A DNA stretch of 64,000 nucleotides from Semisulcospira habei. Lineage: Eukaryota > Mollusca > Gastropoda > Semisulcospiridae. A program made the position numbers and the translations under genes. Shown piece after piece: positions 17,321 through 28,736 of this stretch (positions are counted from its first letter, which is position 1; each line of letters starts with the position of its first letter). The stretch covers positions 115,115,880-115,179,879 of the forward strand of contig BTPG01000005.1 in assembly GCA_036245525.1 (NCBI GenBank), given 5' to 3'. The notes under the pieces are model-generated. The model worked only from the letters and a program-made list of their open reading frames with translations. It had not been told where the DNA came from and made no database searches.

Positions 17321-18164
17321 CATATATACTGACTTCCATTTAAAACGCGAAAAGTGTCTGTAAGTGTACCCGCAAACAAAGAGCCACCCTGACAGCAAAA
17401 CAAGAAAATTATATTTGTTGCTTACTTCAGATGTTCAGCCTACTGACCGAGCTACCTTCACACAAAAATTGGATGAGTTATCGCCCATGGCTACCTTGGA
17501 GGACACAGGGTTTCATTAGTGGTGAAAATAAGCAAAACTGGACACACTCTGTGAAGCAAGTTTCCTGTGATATGTTTTAACACACAAGTTGTGTGGATTG
17601 CTTATGACGTTATTAACGGCCTCGAACAAAATTTGAATCGAAAAATTTATTGGAGAACCAGAACTTCCGGTGCACATCATTTTCTTAATAAATCTTATTT
17701 GATTTAATGTGAATTACTTTCAAACCATTTTTTTATGCTCCAGTGACTGACATAGAGATATAATCAGGTAAATATGGCCGCTAACCTAAAAATAAAAAAC
17801 TTTTTAATTTTCATGTTTGTAGGTCATGTTGATTATTTAGGTGCCTTTGACAAACGAAAAGTAGGTCAAGACCAAATCTGCCGGATTTTCATGCACACAG
17901 ACCCTAGTGACACTGCACATTGGTTGGCTTTCAGCTATGTCCACTGCAGATGCTCTCCATTTCACTTTCAATATCCTGTGATGGTAGTGTCACTGATGAC
18001 GTCATAAGTCATCGATGTGCGGTTTTTGAGACTAAACATTCTATTTGCACACGACATAACACACTCTTCATAACATTTTCTAATAAATGAGGTAAAAATA
18101 ACCCGGATTAAAGCATATTTACGAAGAAAAGCGTTATGGTGAAAAATTCGCGTTTCTTTTGTTG
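17321..18164. other. Non-coding DNA, insertion within copy Y
   Basis: No gene is supported; the frames at 17,774-18,177 lack domains. Absent from the corresponding place in copy X. Confidence 0.4.
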
Positions 18165-18180
18165 ATACGTGGTGCAAAGA

Positions 18181-18550
18181 GTCAACTCAGCTATAGAAGT
18201 TTCGGAGGAAGAACCGAAGTACCCGGTGAAGGAACCGCCGACAGTAAGTCCTAATTAACCCTTTTAGCCCCGGGATCCGGCAGCAGGAGATGGATTGATC
18301 ATGACAATTCAAGGGTAGTGCCAGATGAGCACTACCCTTGAATTATCATGATCAATTCATCTCCTGCAACGTATGCATAGTCATTAGGCAACACCACCAA
18401 AATTTGAGAAATGGGACCTTGGGGAGTTGGGGGTAAAAAGGTTAACGGTGACAATTACTAGAGGAGAGAAGTCCGACGCCGCAACCGGGTATCGAACCTC
18501 GCACCTTTACCATTGACGGCAGGCGCTTTACCATTGACCCCACGGACCAC
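18181..18550 (-). mobile_element. tRNA-derived SINE, interrupted by a MITE
   Basis: Read on the minus strand, the head at about 18,550-18,484 carries a polymerase III B box (GGTTCGATACC) and a decayed A-box region. The body continues leftwards to about 18,181 and is split by the TTAA MITE at 18,259-18,441. It aligns throughout with the uninterrupted copy at 21,890-22,123. Confidence 0.7.
18259..18441. mobile_element. Palindromic TTAA MITE (family B), filled site
   Basis: The element is flanked by TTAA at 18255-18258 and 18442-18445, with inverted ends CCCTTTTAGCCCC and GGGGGTAAAAAGG. Inside is a long hairpin with GATGGATTGATCATGA and AATTCAAGGGTAGTGCCAGA arms. The matching empty site, with a single TTAA, is at 22,016-22,019 in the sister repeat. 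TTAA targets and CCC-starting ends are typical of piggyBac-type elements. Confidence 0.85.
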
Positions 18551-18860
18551 ACCAAAATGAAGCCATGATCTCTGCAAGCATGAGACAGATTCTCATGAGC
18601 TCCTGCAGCTTGCCGATGAAATGGACTGGATGAGCCACCGTAGATGTAGACCTACCTGTATAACTTGTGCACTTCCAGAAAGTGGCTCGACCACGACAAT
18701 CTTAGGGGCACCTTTAAGCCGTTTAAATTTCATGTGACTTGACTATAGGCCGATTTTTTAATGTTTTACAAATTAACAGGAGAAAATGCAATATATTCGA
18801 AGATACATCTGTCCCTTCAGGGCATGGGAATCAGAAGAAGCAAACCCTGTTAACAAGTGT

Positions 18861-18930
18861 CACACTGGTTGTCTCAATCGATTCGCTACCGCTGGCCAGC
18901 GGTAGCGAATCGATGGAGACAACCAGTGTG
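18861..18930. repeat. Palindromic hairpin, family C
   Basis: CACACTGGTTGTCTC and GATTCGCTACCGCTGG face their reverse complement with one mismatch and almost no loop. Relatives lie at 25,325-25,392 and, decayed, at 22,430, 28,616 and 29,429. Confidence 0.92.
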
Positions 18931-19008
18931 AGCAAGAGATGGTTGGTTAGCAAAGGCATACACCAGGCATTAAACTCACAAACTGGATACACTCCAAGCT
19001 TCGAATAA

Positions 19009-19474
19009 AAAACACACCTTGCGTATAGTACAATGTTTCTTTTGATACATGAAACTTCGGGTGGCCGGAGCTCACATACCTCACGCCCAACCTTTACTTG
19101 TGAATGCACAACTTGTATTTGAACATTCCAGTTTCTGCTTTTCATTTTCAACTGCTATGAACCATGACATTAAAAATTCACCGAGACAGAAATAGAACGA
19201 TTCGAGAGTCGGAGTGAAAGTTACCTTTAATGCTTTGATCGACAATGGCTATAACAATTTAAATATCGTTAGATTCTATTATAAACTCCCAGACACATTA
19301 AAATTAACACTTTTGCTTTCAAAAGTCTAAAATAAAAGGGTCCAAATTAAAGCGCCATACTTATCTTAGGCATGATTAGCCCAGCTTCTGACAGTAAACC
19401 CGAGGACGTAAGCAGAAGAAAGGAAATATTGTAGTTCACTAACAGTCGCTGGCCAATCCCGACCCATCTGAAAA
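19009..19474. other. Non-coding DNA, nothing recognised
   Basis: No gene or repeat with support; part of the insertion that separates the two matching blocks of copy Y. Confidence 0.4.
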
Positions 19475-19531
19475 AGGTATAGATTCTCATGAGCCCCTGC
19501 AGGCTGCAGGGGCTCATGAGAATCTATACCT
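19475..19531. repeat. Palindromic hairpin, family A
   Basis: A perfect inverted repeat of AGGTATAGATTCTCATGAGC plus CCCTGCAG around a two-base centre. Confidence 0.92.
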
Positions 19532-19973
19532 CTTGCTGACAGAAATCTGCTCCATCTGCATCATCAGATTGAGGGAAATCAGCGTGATTAAGCCCTAGGA
19601 AAAGAGATCGATAATCTGTTGACACAGTCGCCCCTGTGGCGGGTCAACCACTGCAGTCAAGATCACAGCCAACATCAACAGATGTGCAGCGAACATGGGA
19701 TAGACAACAGGTCACACAAACGGGCCCATCACCCGAGGAACACAGCTGTAAATTGGACACTAAGGTGTTCAATCTTACGAGCCTCGGCTTATGATGGTCT
19801 ATGTCTCGTTCGGGTTGATGACTCACGAGGCTCTTAACCAATTACATTATTGCAATTAGCTGAATGAGTGCACGCGTGCAGGTCAGTTAGTCCCTTGCTA
19901 GCTCTACACTGAATATTCGTGAATATAATATAATGTACTTGTGCGATGTGTGTGTGTGTGGGGCTGTGGGGGT

Positions 19974-19996
19974 GGGGGGGGGGGGGGGGGGGGGGG
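19974..19996. repeat. Poly-G tract
   Basis: An uninterrupted G run of about 23 bp. Confidence 0.9.
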
Positions 19997-20044
19997 TTGC
20001 GGGGGCCTCAAAACGACCTCTTACTGTGGATGAATCAAGGCATC

Positions 20045-20115
20045 TGTGTGTCGGTCTGTGAATCTGGACCTTACAGCCTTCAGCCGTATGGTCCATAATC
20101 ACAGACCACCACACA
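20045..20115. repeat. Palindromic hairpin, family D
   Basis: TGTGTGTCGGTCTGTGAATC-type arm faces ATAATCACAGACCACCACAC, with a GGACCTTAC/GTATGGTCC inner stem. Confidence 0.75.
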
Positions 20116-20240
20116 ACCGACGGAGTGCAAAAACGCCGGTTCGGCGACTTCAATGCTAGGAGTGCATGCGTGGGGTATAATCTGTAAGCAATTTCAATGC
20201 ATTCATTGAGGTCCACTCCGTCTGTAACTGCAAAAGCACA

Positions 20241-20360
20241 GGGGTCAGTTGCGCGAGTCAGCTTAGTCCTGCGCCAGCCAATAAGCAAGGTGCTCCGCTA
20301 TAAGCGGAGCACCTTGCTTATTGGCTGGCGCAGGACCAAGCTCACTCATGCAACTGCCCC
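20241..20360. repeat. Near-perfect 120-bp palindrome (family F)
   Basis: The inner 71 bp (20266-20336) are a nearly perfect inverted repeat of GTCCTGCGCCAGCC, AATAAGCAAGG and TGCTCCGC. The symmetry continues outwards with a few mismatches to GGGGTCAGTT on the left and its counterpart on the right. I saw no second copy in the window. Confidence 0.93.
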
Positions 20361-20927
20361 AAGCGCATGTCTGATTTCGTCACCAGTCTGTAAAGGTGAT
20401 ATCTACTGCGGCCGAAACTTTCTGAAATGGGATTACCACGTTCTAACATGTCAGAATGAAAATGAACAGAACGGTAGCACATGTACCATTGTTGATGTCC
20501 TTGATGGCGCTGTGACGGTGATGTGGAAGAGGTGGTGGTGGTGGTGATAGCTGGCCCGTTACGTGCTTGCTTGTTTTTGAACACTGTCAGCTTTGATGAA
20601 GCAAGTATCACGTAGTTTCTGTCGAAGTGTCAGTGAGAGTGTACAAGTCCCTTCTAAACCGAATCCCCCTGCAGCGCGGATGAATCATAAAAGGTCAAGG
20701 TTACTTTGAGTAAACGCCTGTGGTAATCTTAGTCTCCTACGCTAACAAACCTGGTCAAAAAAACGAGCAAACAAGACGCTTTGATCCTCATGAGCCCCGA
20801 CAGCTGGGAGGCACTTGAGCGTCTGTGCTCCCTGCAGAAGGTGAGCATTTGCCGAAGGCGTGTTTACATGACATCACATGTGGATGTGTCCAATTTGTTT
20901 CGGCCTAAATTTAAGAACACATTATGT
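20361..20927. other. Non-coding DNA, nothing recognised
   Basis: No supported gene. A short GGT run sits at about 20,530. Confidence 0.4.
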
Positions 20928-21209
20928 TGTCTGTGATTTTGGACCTTACGCCACAAGACGTTCGGTTCAGAATCACAGACCAGCACACGCCTTCTATAAG
21001 GTCCAAACTCACAAACCAGTACACGGTCACTATGTTCGCAGCCGAACAGAAATTACGACCTACTTCACGATAATTTTTTAATACTGGCATGTTGTAGTAC
21101 GTGTAATTGGTTTTTGTGTGAGAATACATTAGTGTATGATTTCTGCGCCCGTCTGCGTCAGTCACTTGCGATGCAAAACAAAGTGTTTTTGTGCGGGTTT
21201 TGTGTATGT

Positions 21210-21223
<14 letters not shown>

Positions 21224-21254
<31 letters not shown>
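21224..21254. repeat. Poly-G tract
   Basis: About 31 G residues after a (TG)n stretch; the homologous place in copy X also has a poly-G run (22,892-22,914). Confidence 0.92.
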
Positions 21255-21259
<5 letters not shown>

Positions 21260-21620
21260 CTTAACCTCCTTAAGCATGCTGCCACCGGTACTGTAAACAG
21301 CACCGGTGGTTGCATGCACATGGGGGTTAATAAGAGCATGTGACATATCAGTGTCACACGCTTGTAAAATTCACATTGCGCTCCCATGCCACATGCATAC
21401 ACCGTTACGCACATCATGGGGTCACAGGTCACACATTTCGTGATCTGGCTTGACTGACGCTAACTACACGCTCTGTCGTTAAGCTACAAATACCTGAATT
21501 TACTAATTGTGTGAACTATTCGATTGCACCATAAAACAAAAGACAAATGATCAAAGGCATCAACTAATTAACAGATGTGTTCTGAACAGATAAATTAGGC
21601 GTCTTGTCAGCCGATGTAAT

Positions 21621-21639
21621 GAGAGAGAGAGAAAGAGGG

Positions 21640-21715
<76 letters not shown>
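21621..21715. repeat. (GA)n microsatellite
   Basis: About 95 bp of AG repeats, at the position where copy X instead has (TG)n plus GACA repeats. Confidence 0.95.
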
Positions 21716-21718
<3 letters not shown>

Positions 21719-21889
21719 GTTGAGGGTCGTCAAATACCGTCAAGCAGTAGCACATTTTTATCAATTTGTAGACAGTCAGTTTTCAACATCCAGGAAGCGC
21801 GCACACTCACGTGAAAGACACGCATTCACTCTGAAGGCAAACACAAAACAAAAACAAATACAGGACATTCACGTGGTGTGAAAAGTCAG

Positions 21890-22123
21890 CTCAGCTATTG
21901 AAGTTGTATTTGAAACAATGTTTATAAAGTGGCTGCAGCTGGAAACCGGTACTAAAGTGGTGGGAGAGGAAGAGCCGGAATACCCAGAGAAAGAACCGCC
22001 GACAGTAAGTCCTAATTAACGCTCACACTTACTAGAGGAAAAAGTCCGAAATAACCGGGTATCGAACCTCGCACCTTTACCGGCATTGATGGCAGGCACT
22101 TTACCACTGCGCTACGGACCGCC
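21890..22123 (-). mobile_element. tRNA-derived SINE, intact head
   Basis: On the minus strand the head reads GGTCCGTAGCGCAGTGGTAA, a polymerase III A box, then about 35 bp later AGGTTCGATACCC, a B box. This is a tRNA-like promoter. A non-tRNA body follows to about 21,890. It lacks the acceptor-stem complementarity of a working tRNA. A partner copy is at 18,181-18,550. Confidence 0.75.
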
Positions 22124-22891
22124 CCAACATGAATGTGTGATCTCTGCAAGCATGAGACAGATTCTCATGAGCTCCTGCTGCTTGCCGATGAAATGGACTG
22201 GATGAGCCACCGTAGATGTAGGTCTACATGTATAACTTCTGCACTTCCAGAAAGTGGCTCGACCATGCCAGTCTTAGGGACACCTAGGTCAAGGCGTTTA
22301 AATTTCATGCGACTTAACTAGAGGATGATATTAAAACGGTTTTACAAATTAACAGGAGAAAATTCGAAGATACACCAGTACTTTCACGGCAAGGGGCTCT
22401 GATAAAAACAAACGCTGTTAACAAGTGTCACACTGGATGTCTCCCTCGATTCGCTACTGCTGACCAGCCGGTGTGTCTAAGAGCATGTGCATTATAAATA
22501 CCGTAATTGTTATTTTTATTATATGGTTGGTTAGCAAAGGTATACACCAGGCATTAGACTCACCAACTGGATACACTCGTGTGCTGCACGTCTTTCTCCG
22601 TCCAGACTCACAGACCAGAACACGCCTTCCGCAGGGTCACCCAGACTCGCAGACCAGCAAACGGTCACGACGTTCACAGCAACAGAAATTATCACCTACT
22701 TCACGGTATGTTTCTTTTATACCGACACGCTGTAATTGGATTCTGTACGAGAATACATTAGTGTATGATTGCAGCGCCCATCGGCGTCAGTCCTTTGCGA
22801 TGCAAAATGAGCTTTTTAAAAAATTTAATATTTATTTTATTTTTGTTTTTTAATTTTTATTTATTTATGTATTTATTTTTATTTTATTTTT

Positions 22892-22914
22892 CAGGGGGGG
22901 GGGGGGGGGGGGGG
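22892..22914. repeat. Poly-G tract
   Basis: A G run inside copy X, preceded by a T/A-rich stretch of about 90 bp not present in copy Y. Confidence 0.9.
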
Positions 22915-23284
22915 CGGGGAAAGGGCGGGGGGAGAGGGGGGGTCATTTAATCCCTTGTGCATGCTAAACAGCACGGGTGGCAGCATGTACAAGTGGGTTA
23001 ATGAGAGCCTGTGACATATCACTGCCACGCTTATAAAATTCACATTGCACTACCATGCCACATGTATACACTGTTACGCACATCATGGGGTCACAGGTCA
23101 CACATCTGGTGATCTGGCTTGACTGACACCAACTACACGCTCTGTCATAAGCTACAAATACCAACATTTACTGAATGTGTTATTCAATAGTAACATAAAA
23201 CTGAAGTCAAATGATAAACGGTATTAACTAATTAGCAGATTTGTTAAGAAATGATACATTAGGTGTAAATGTGTCAGCCAATGT

Positions 23285-23435
23285 TATGTGTGTGTTTGTG
23301 TGTGATCGTGTGTGTGTGTGTGTGTGATCGTGTGTGTGTGTGTGTGTGTGTGTGATTGTGTGTGTGTGTGTGTGTGAGTGAGACAGAGAGAGACAGACAG
23401 ACAGACAGATAGACAGAGAGAGACAGACAGAGGGA
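23285..23435. repeat. (TG)n and (GACA)n microsatellite
   Basis: TG repeats broken by GATCG/GATTG, then GAGA/GACA repeats. Confidence 0.93.
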
Positions 23436-23490
23436 CGTCAAATACACGAGGTAGCACATTTTTATCAATTTCTAGACATTCAGTTTTCAA

Positions 23491-24140
23491 CATCCAGGAA
23501 GAGATTCAAGAACAGCAACTGACAGTCAAGCTGTAAAATACCCACCAGATGGGGTGCCTGTGGGCAGCTGATCTGATCCCCTCAAAGAAAAGGCAATCCA
23601 ACAGGCTGAAGCACCGCACGCAACAGTTGTTTCAAAGTTAAACAAGTCAGAATGCACTCTTAAGACGCAGTTACCAGAATTAGCCTTCACAGACAAATGT
23701 GAAAATGTATGTCCACAAACACAGTCTTTAGGACAACTTCACTGCTGGAGGCTTTGTATTTAATATTTCTTCAGCAAAGCTTGACCGCAAGTCCGCTTAG
23801 AACCACCGTCAGTGATGCAACTAAGTCCACATAAAATCACAAAAGCAGTTCAAACCCTGAACTGACACGCACGAATACAAGTGCAGTAAAATTATGACTT
23901 GCCACAGTTACGATTTCTTTCACAGACAATCCGTACACAGTACAGCGGGGTTTTTTTTGTTTTGTTTTTTTGGTGCCGTGTCTGTATACAGCAGCAGACC
24001 CTGGAAGACAAACGGAAAGACGGAGGGCATCGCCACACGATGGATGAAAAAGCTCCGCAGTGTAAACGCTCGCTGTACAATCACAGACTCAGCCACGATA
24101 ACTCCTTCTATCCTACAAGCAGAGACGTAAAGCCCAACTG
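23491..24140. other. Non-coding DNA, nothing recognised
   Basis: No supported gene or named repeat; overlapping short frames at 23,890-24,160 lack domains. Confidence 0.4.
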
Positions 24141-24202
24141 CAGGAGGCATAGATTATCATGAGCCCCTGCAATGCAGAGGCTCATGATAATCTATGCCTC
24201 CT
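24141..24202. repeat. Palindromic hairpin, family A
   Basis: CAGGAGGCATAGATTATCAT and GAGCCCCTGC face their reverse complement around AATGC. Confidence 0.92.
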
Positions 24203-25091
24203 GAACATGGAAAGGCCTGACTACGACTACAAATTCTGTCTGCGTTGGCGCGGCCCAGCATAGCTTGTACAGGGGGAACAGATCGATAGTCTAATCCCAC
24301 GCTGATATGCCGCCGCAGGCCTTCAATGATGAGGCATAGATGTAAACTTCCACTGCAATATGTTGGCACAGCAAAGGCGAGAACACACGCCTTCAATGAT
24401 GAGGCACAAATGTAAACTGCCAATGCAATAAGTTGGTACAGCAAAGGCGAGAGCATGCGCCTTCGCTGATGAGGCACAGACGTAAATTGCGGCTGCTGAA
24501 TAGTCTTGAACGTGTGTTTATACTGTTTCTGCTTCAGGTCATAACCAAGATGCTAAAGTATGTAATATGGGGCCAGTTTCTTATAAAGCACCACTTTTTG
24601 TGCAAATTTCCAAACTCTAGTAATAATATACAGCCTGCCAAAATGGTCCATGTGCTCCCAGCACTGACTTTGCTATTGGAGATGGATTCAGTATGATAGG
24701 TCACTAGTGACGCCAATCAGTAGCACGCCTGGGGACCAAAAGCAAACTTAGATAATCTGAAATTTTTCTTGAGCTGTCGTATTAGTCAATCCGATTCCCA
24801 CGACTTGTACGCTGCCCTTACCTGACAACTAACCTGAAAATGTGAGCCAATAATAGACAAAATGGGATAATGCTACGTTATGATGTTCTTAGGCTACCTC
24901 ACTCGATTCGGTCCGGTGTGACCAGCTCTAAGACTGAAACATCCAATCCAGCATTTCCCGAGCAGACTGATTCAGCTGTCTTTGTCTGGCCGTGTCGCTG
25001 GCAATACTTCCCTGTATAGGAAGAGCGGGGCAGAATATTTGTACTCTGGTCTGGGATTTGGGCCTTGCGGCTGAAAAGGGCTAAATACTGT
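24203..25091. other. Non-coding DNA with a short internal duplication
   Basis: A phrase with CCTTCAATGATGAGGCA...TGTAAACT recurs about every 70 bp at 24,319, 24,391 and 24,460. Otherwise nothing is recognised. Confidence 0.5.
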
Positions 25092-25150
25092 GGGTGCTGG
25101 TCTGTGATGTTGGACCGTAGGTAAGGTCCAAAATCACAGACCAGCACGCA
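25092..25150. repeat. Palindromic hairpin, family D
   Basis: GGTGCTGGTCTGTGATGTTG faces CCAAAATCACAGACCAGCAC across a short loop. Confidence 0.88.
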
Positions 25151-25324
25151 AATGCCAGTCCCAACGCTGATGACTGTCTCTACCACGTGTAGCGGTCTGG
25201 CCCTGTCGTGACTCAGACGAAAGGCAGCAGCAGCAATAACACTAGCTACGCGACCACCGGATAGTCCCCGTGCCCCCAGTCAGAACGCCAAAACCGTTTA
25301 AGACTTGGACTCCACAGCCACTTT

Positions 25325-25392
25325 ACACTGGTCGTCTACCTCGATTCGCTACCGCTAGTCAGCGGTAGCGAATCGAGGGAGATAACCAGTGT
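25325..25392. repeat. Palindromic hairpin, family C
   Basis: ACACTGGTCGTCTACCTCGA and TTCGCTACCGCT face their reverse complement, almost perfect. Confidence 0.9.
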
Positions 25393-25834
25393 GCGGCGAC
25401 AGGCGAGTCCCCAAATGAGATGTCCAAGCTAAAGAAGTCATCGTCGGACTATGAAGTCTGGCTCTGTCAAGACTCTATTATGTTTGATTTCGATGATTAC
25501 TTAATTTTGATTTCATTCCAGATGGTGTCTGGTTCAGGACGACTCTCTTCTGCCAGATGTGTTTTCTCGAAACCAATTCTGATCACTGTTTTGGGGTTTG
25601 CTTTCTGGTTTGTTTGTTTGTTTGTCTGGGCCAAGACCATGCCAATTCCAAATTGTCCAGTTTATCTTGTCTGACAGTACCTCTCTCAGACGAAAGGCCC
25701 TTAATCACAAATCAGCACCCACGTTTGTCTACTATCTCTGTCGAGGAGTGTCCAATCAACTGGCCTAAGGATAGTATGGGATGAAAATGTATGAACGGGA
25801 TCTGATCGTTCACCGATTTAACTAGTTATTTGTA
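25393..25834. other. Non-coding DNA, nothing recognised
   Basis: No supported gene; the two overlapping frames at 25,420-25,784 have no domain. Confidence 0.4.
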
Positions 25835-25838
25835 TTAA

Positions 25839-25920
25839 CCCGTCCAGTCAGCAGTGCTTTCTGTCGAGGTGATTCCTGCAGGAATTACCTCGACAAAAAG
25901 CGCTACCGACAGCCAAAGAG
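25839..25920. mobile_element. Palindromic TTAA MITE (family E)
   Basis: TTAA at 25835-25838 and 25921-25924 flanks an 82-bp hairpin with TTTCTGTCGAGGTGATTCCT and its complement, meeting at CCTGCAGG. Related hairpins lie at 36,085, 44,600 and 45,372. Confidence 0.75.
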
Positions 25921-25924
25921 TTAA

Positions 25925-26524
25925 GCCCCTTCGCCACAATGCAATAACATAAACATTATGATATCTGATCCAAACTAAAAGAATGTTTTCTTTCTTATAG
26001 TTTGGGGTCAGATATCAGATATCCACCTTAGTGTCCAACTCAAGGCCAAGCAACAGTAAAAGCAGTAGTACCAATAGTATTAGTGCTTGTCAACAAGTGT
26101 TGTTTTTTTTTTGGTACTGTGAAGCAAAACCAAAGCTGTCAACAGAGTCATTGTCACACACAGCGGCGTGACAAACCGTCTGTGAAGAGACGTCGCGGGC
26201 TACCGTATGTAACAGTCCTACGGCAGTCTCACGGGGACAAACGGAAGGGGCGAGGCAAACTCTTCACCCACCATCACCTCACCTCCTCAACTTGATGAGA
26301 AAATACATGTATATATGGAAAAAAAACCACCGCAGCTGAAACAGGCATCATTTCTCATAGTCCCCTGCAGCGCGCACATGGGTTAATTAGTATGTATGCT
26401 TCTAGCAGAAAGAAGAAACTGGCTGTGAGACTGATGCGATAAACTCTAGTCTACATCCACCATCACCTCCCATTTCTGAGAAGCAAACGTGAATAAAATC
26501 TAGCTACCATCATTGCCGCAAGTG
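25925..26524. other. Non-coding DNA, nothing recognised
   Basis: No supported gene; a GGTCAGATATCAGATATC phrase near 26,007 is partly self-complementary with one at 25,961. Confidence 0.4.
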
Positions 26525-26580
26525 GCATAAATTTTCATGAGCCAATTCGGCGGCAGGGGCTCAAGAGAATCTATGCCTCT
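26525..26580. repeat. Palindromic hairpin, family A
   Basis: GGCATAAATTTTCATGAGCC faces an imperfect reverse complement ending CTATGCC. Confidence 0.75.
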
Positions 26581-26686
26581 TTCAGTGGCCGGGCTTGGCT
26601 GCGGGCCCGCAGAGCTATACTCTACCTCCGCCATGACCTCATTTTTCGAAAAAAAAAAGTAAGTAAATTTGGCGTCGACTGCTTCT

Positions 26687-26736
26687 GCAATAGGCGTAAA
26701 TTCTCATGAGGGCCTCATGACAATTTATGCCTCTTG
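26687..26736. repeat. Palindromic hairpin, family A (short loop)
   Basis: GCAATAGGCGTAAATTCTCA faces its complement at a GAGGGCCTC centre. Confidence 0.75.
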
Positions 26737-26912
26737 CTGGTAGAAGGGTCAGGTGGAGAGTGGCTGTGAGAACGCAGGGCAGATAAAGTCTGCATTTTGC
26801 ACCAGGCCCCTGCAGTGTGTTCATTACGCAAACAAAAGATCCCATTTTGAGGGATCCGCGAGATCAGTCAAGAAGGAGCAGGAATAAGGTGCGTGGGAGA
26901 TTTATCCGGCCT

Positions 26913-27030
26913 GTTAACCCTCTTCATCCTGATACAATCACTGCTTGAAATAAATCTGACTGATAGTTCATGGGTGGTGCCGGGCGCCAAGCTATTCTGG
27001 CAACACCCTTGAAATAAAGCGGTTGATCTA
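26913..27030. repeat. TTAA MITE family B2, partial
   Basis: It begins TTAACCCTCTTCATCCTGA and carries the GGTGGTGCC/GCCAAGCTATTCTGG hairpin core of family B2, but its right end is not recognisable. Confidence 0.6.
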
Positions 27031-27173
27031 TCTAATCTCCTAATCAGTGGTGTAGCCTTCTTGGGACAATAAGCAAATTTCACAAAATCATCCTCAATAT
27101 GTAACGGTTTAAATCAGAAAATCAGACAGATACTTGTCCTGCTGCAACACAATCAAATTTCACTTACAGTTAC

Positions 27174-27321
27174 AATCAAACCTGCTTAGGCAGCCCCCTC
27201 TACACAGTGGCCACCCATTTATACCAGCCAGCCAAGAAGTATACCGCCCCTTCACTGTCACCTGTCTACAGTGGTCACATCTGTTCTGTCCCTTAAGTGA
27301 CCTCTACATGCAGGTTTGACT
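27174..27321. repeat. Short TIR element, pogo/Tc1-like ends
   Basis: CAATCAAACCTGC on the left faces GCAGGTTTGACTG on the right, with matching GTGGCCAC/GTGGTCAC words inside. The ends resemble those of the longer element at 48,090-49,203. Confidence 0.5.
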
Positions 27322-28732
27322 GGATAAGCAACTAAAACAAGTGTTCATGTTTTATGTAACAATCATTTGCACTTGCACACAAAATACAATCATAGCATAG
27401 TTATCATAGCAATTAGAAAATTACCTATCAGTGTCATACTACTCAGTACATACAGTACTGATGTGAAAACTGGTTCCTGTGCCATCCAAAACAGCACAAT
27501 TCCATGGAAGAATGAATAAATATTTCAGGAAAAAAAAAGCTCCTTCAAAAACACTTGACAATTACGCAATAGTGTGTTCCAGAGGGTCCTAAAACAAAAT
27601 TAAAAGAGATGTGAAGTGCCATCAACAGTTTCAGTACCTTGGTCCCCAGACATGAATCTTAACCAGTACAGCTCCAGTTTTTATCCACACTATTTTGGAA
27701 GATGCCAGGACAGGTTCAGATGGAGATATGGAAATCTCTTGCTTGATTTCTACCCAGCTGGAAGTCTGCAGCTAAGGCTGTCTTTAACCATCTTAACCCA
27801 GCTGGCCACATTTCCAAAATTTTGGAGGTCTCACATAACGACTATGTACCAGTTGCAGGAGATAGATCGACCATGATAATTCAAGTGTTGCAGATGGATC
27901 GAACATGTTAATTCAACGGTAGGGCAAGATTAGCTTGGCGCATGATCTGGTTCTACCATTGAATTATCATGGTTGATCCATCTGCTGCTGTAGGGTGTCG
28001 GGACTAAATGGCTTAAATTCCAAATGGCTACTGTACTAGGAAAAGAACCAGCTGAATTTAAACGTGTTGGAGAACATGGACATTTGTCTGATTTTTAGCG
28101 CATGGCCAGACCTTGAAGTTAAACTACTCATGACTCTACTGGTGAAGCCTGATGCCTCATATCAAAACTCTCTTTTGAAACAAAACAATAAGCGTTGATG
28201 AAAACGTGTCGAGGCATAACTCATTTCCCTAATACACGCATTTGTTAATTAGAACACTGCATGCCGTGCCAATATCCACACAGTACACAGTAATGAAAAT
28301 GCGCCAGGGAAGAACTCATTTCCATATGGTAATCGGGCCAAATCCCCAATTTCTACGGCGGCTGCGGCTGTCTCAGATGTGAACAAGTGAACAACAGGAC
28401 CGAAATCACCAACAGCACGCCAGTTATACTTTAATTTTGCCACAAAAGGTACCTAACCCACGCAGCCCTGGTGCACCAACCACCGCAGTCGGATCCATCA
28501 TGATAGTTCCACGGTAGAACTTACAAAATAATAATAGCTCAGCTGCTAGGGAAAATGCAAAGCTGACTTAGAAATACCGTTGCACTGTCACAGCTGTTCC
28601 AACTCAAGCAACGTTTGTCACGCTGGTTGTCTCCTTAGATTTGTTCAGCGGCAGCGGATCGAGAGAGAAAAAAAGCAGTGTGAGTGTGCTGGTTTGTGTG
28701 TATTGGTTTGTGGCGCTCTTTTCAAGTCAGAC
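27322..28732. other. Non-coding DNA with one hairpin
   Basis: No supported gene. A family B hairpin lies at about 27,850-27,995 and a decayed family C arm near 28,616-28,685. Confidence 0.5.
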
Positions 28733-28736
28733 TTAG

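Larger units (their letters stand above)
17262..21790. repeat. Local duplication, copy Y (interrupted)
   Basis: Three blocks of this span match copy X: 17,262-17,320 matches 21,797-21,860; 18,165-18,985 matches 21,870-22,590; 20,980-21,790 matches 22,610-23,490. Copy Y therefore carries two insertions, about 0.85 kb and 1.9-2.0 kb, that copy X lacks. The shared blocks differ by many substitutions, so the duplication is old. Confidence 0.75.
21797..23490. repeat. Local duplication, copy X (uninterrupted)
   Basis: Contains, in order, the SINE, a decayed family C hairpin, GGTTAGCAAAGGTATACACC, a poly-G tract, a conserved block with TCATGGGGTCACAGGTCACA, a microsatellite, and a final ATTTTTATCAATTTCTAGAC. 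Each block has a partner in copy Y at 17,262-21,790. Confidence 0.75.

Noticed and set aside
18259..18441. microRNA gene
   Set aside because: The hairpin is far longer and more perfect than a microRNA precursor and belongs to a repeated TTAA-flanked element.
22050..22123. tRNA gene on the minus strand
   Set aside because: A and B boxes are present, but the acceptor stem and cloverleaf pairing are not, and a second copy continues into the same non-tRNA body, so it is a SINE head.
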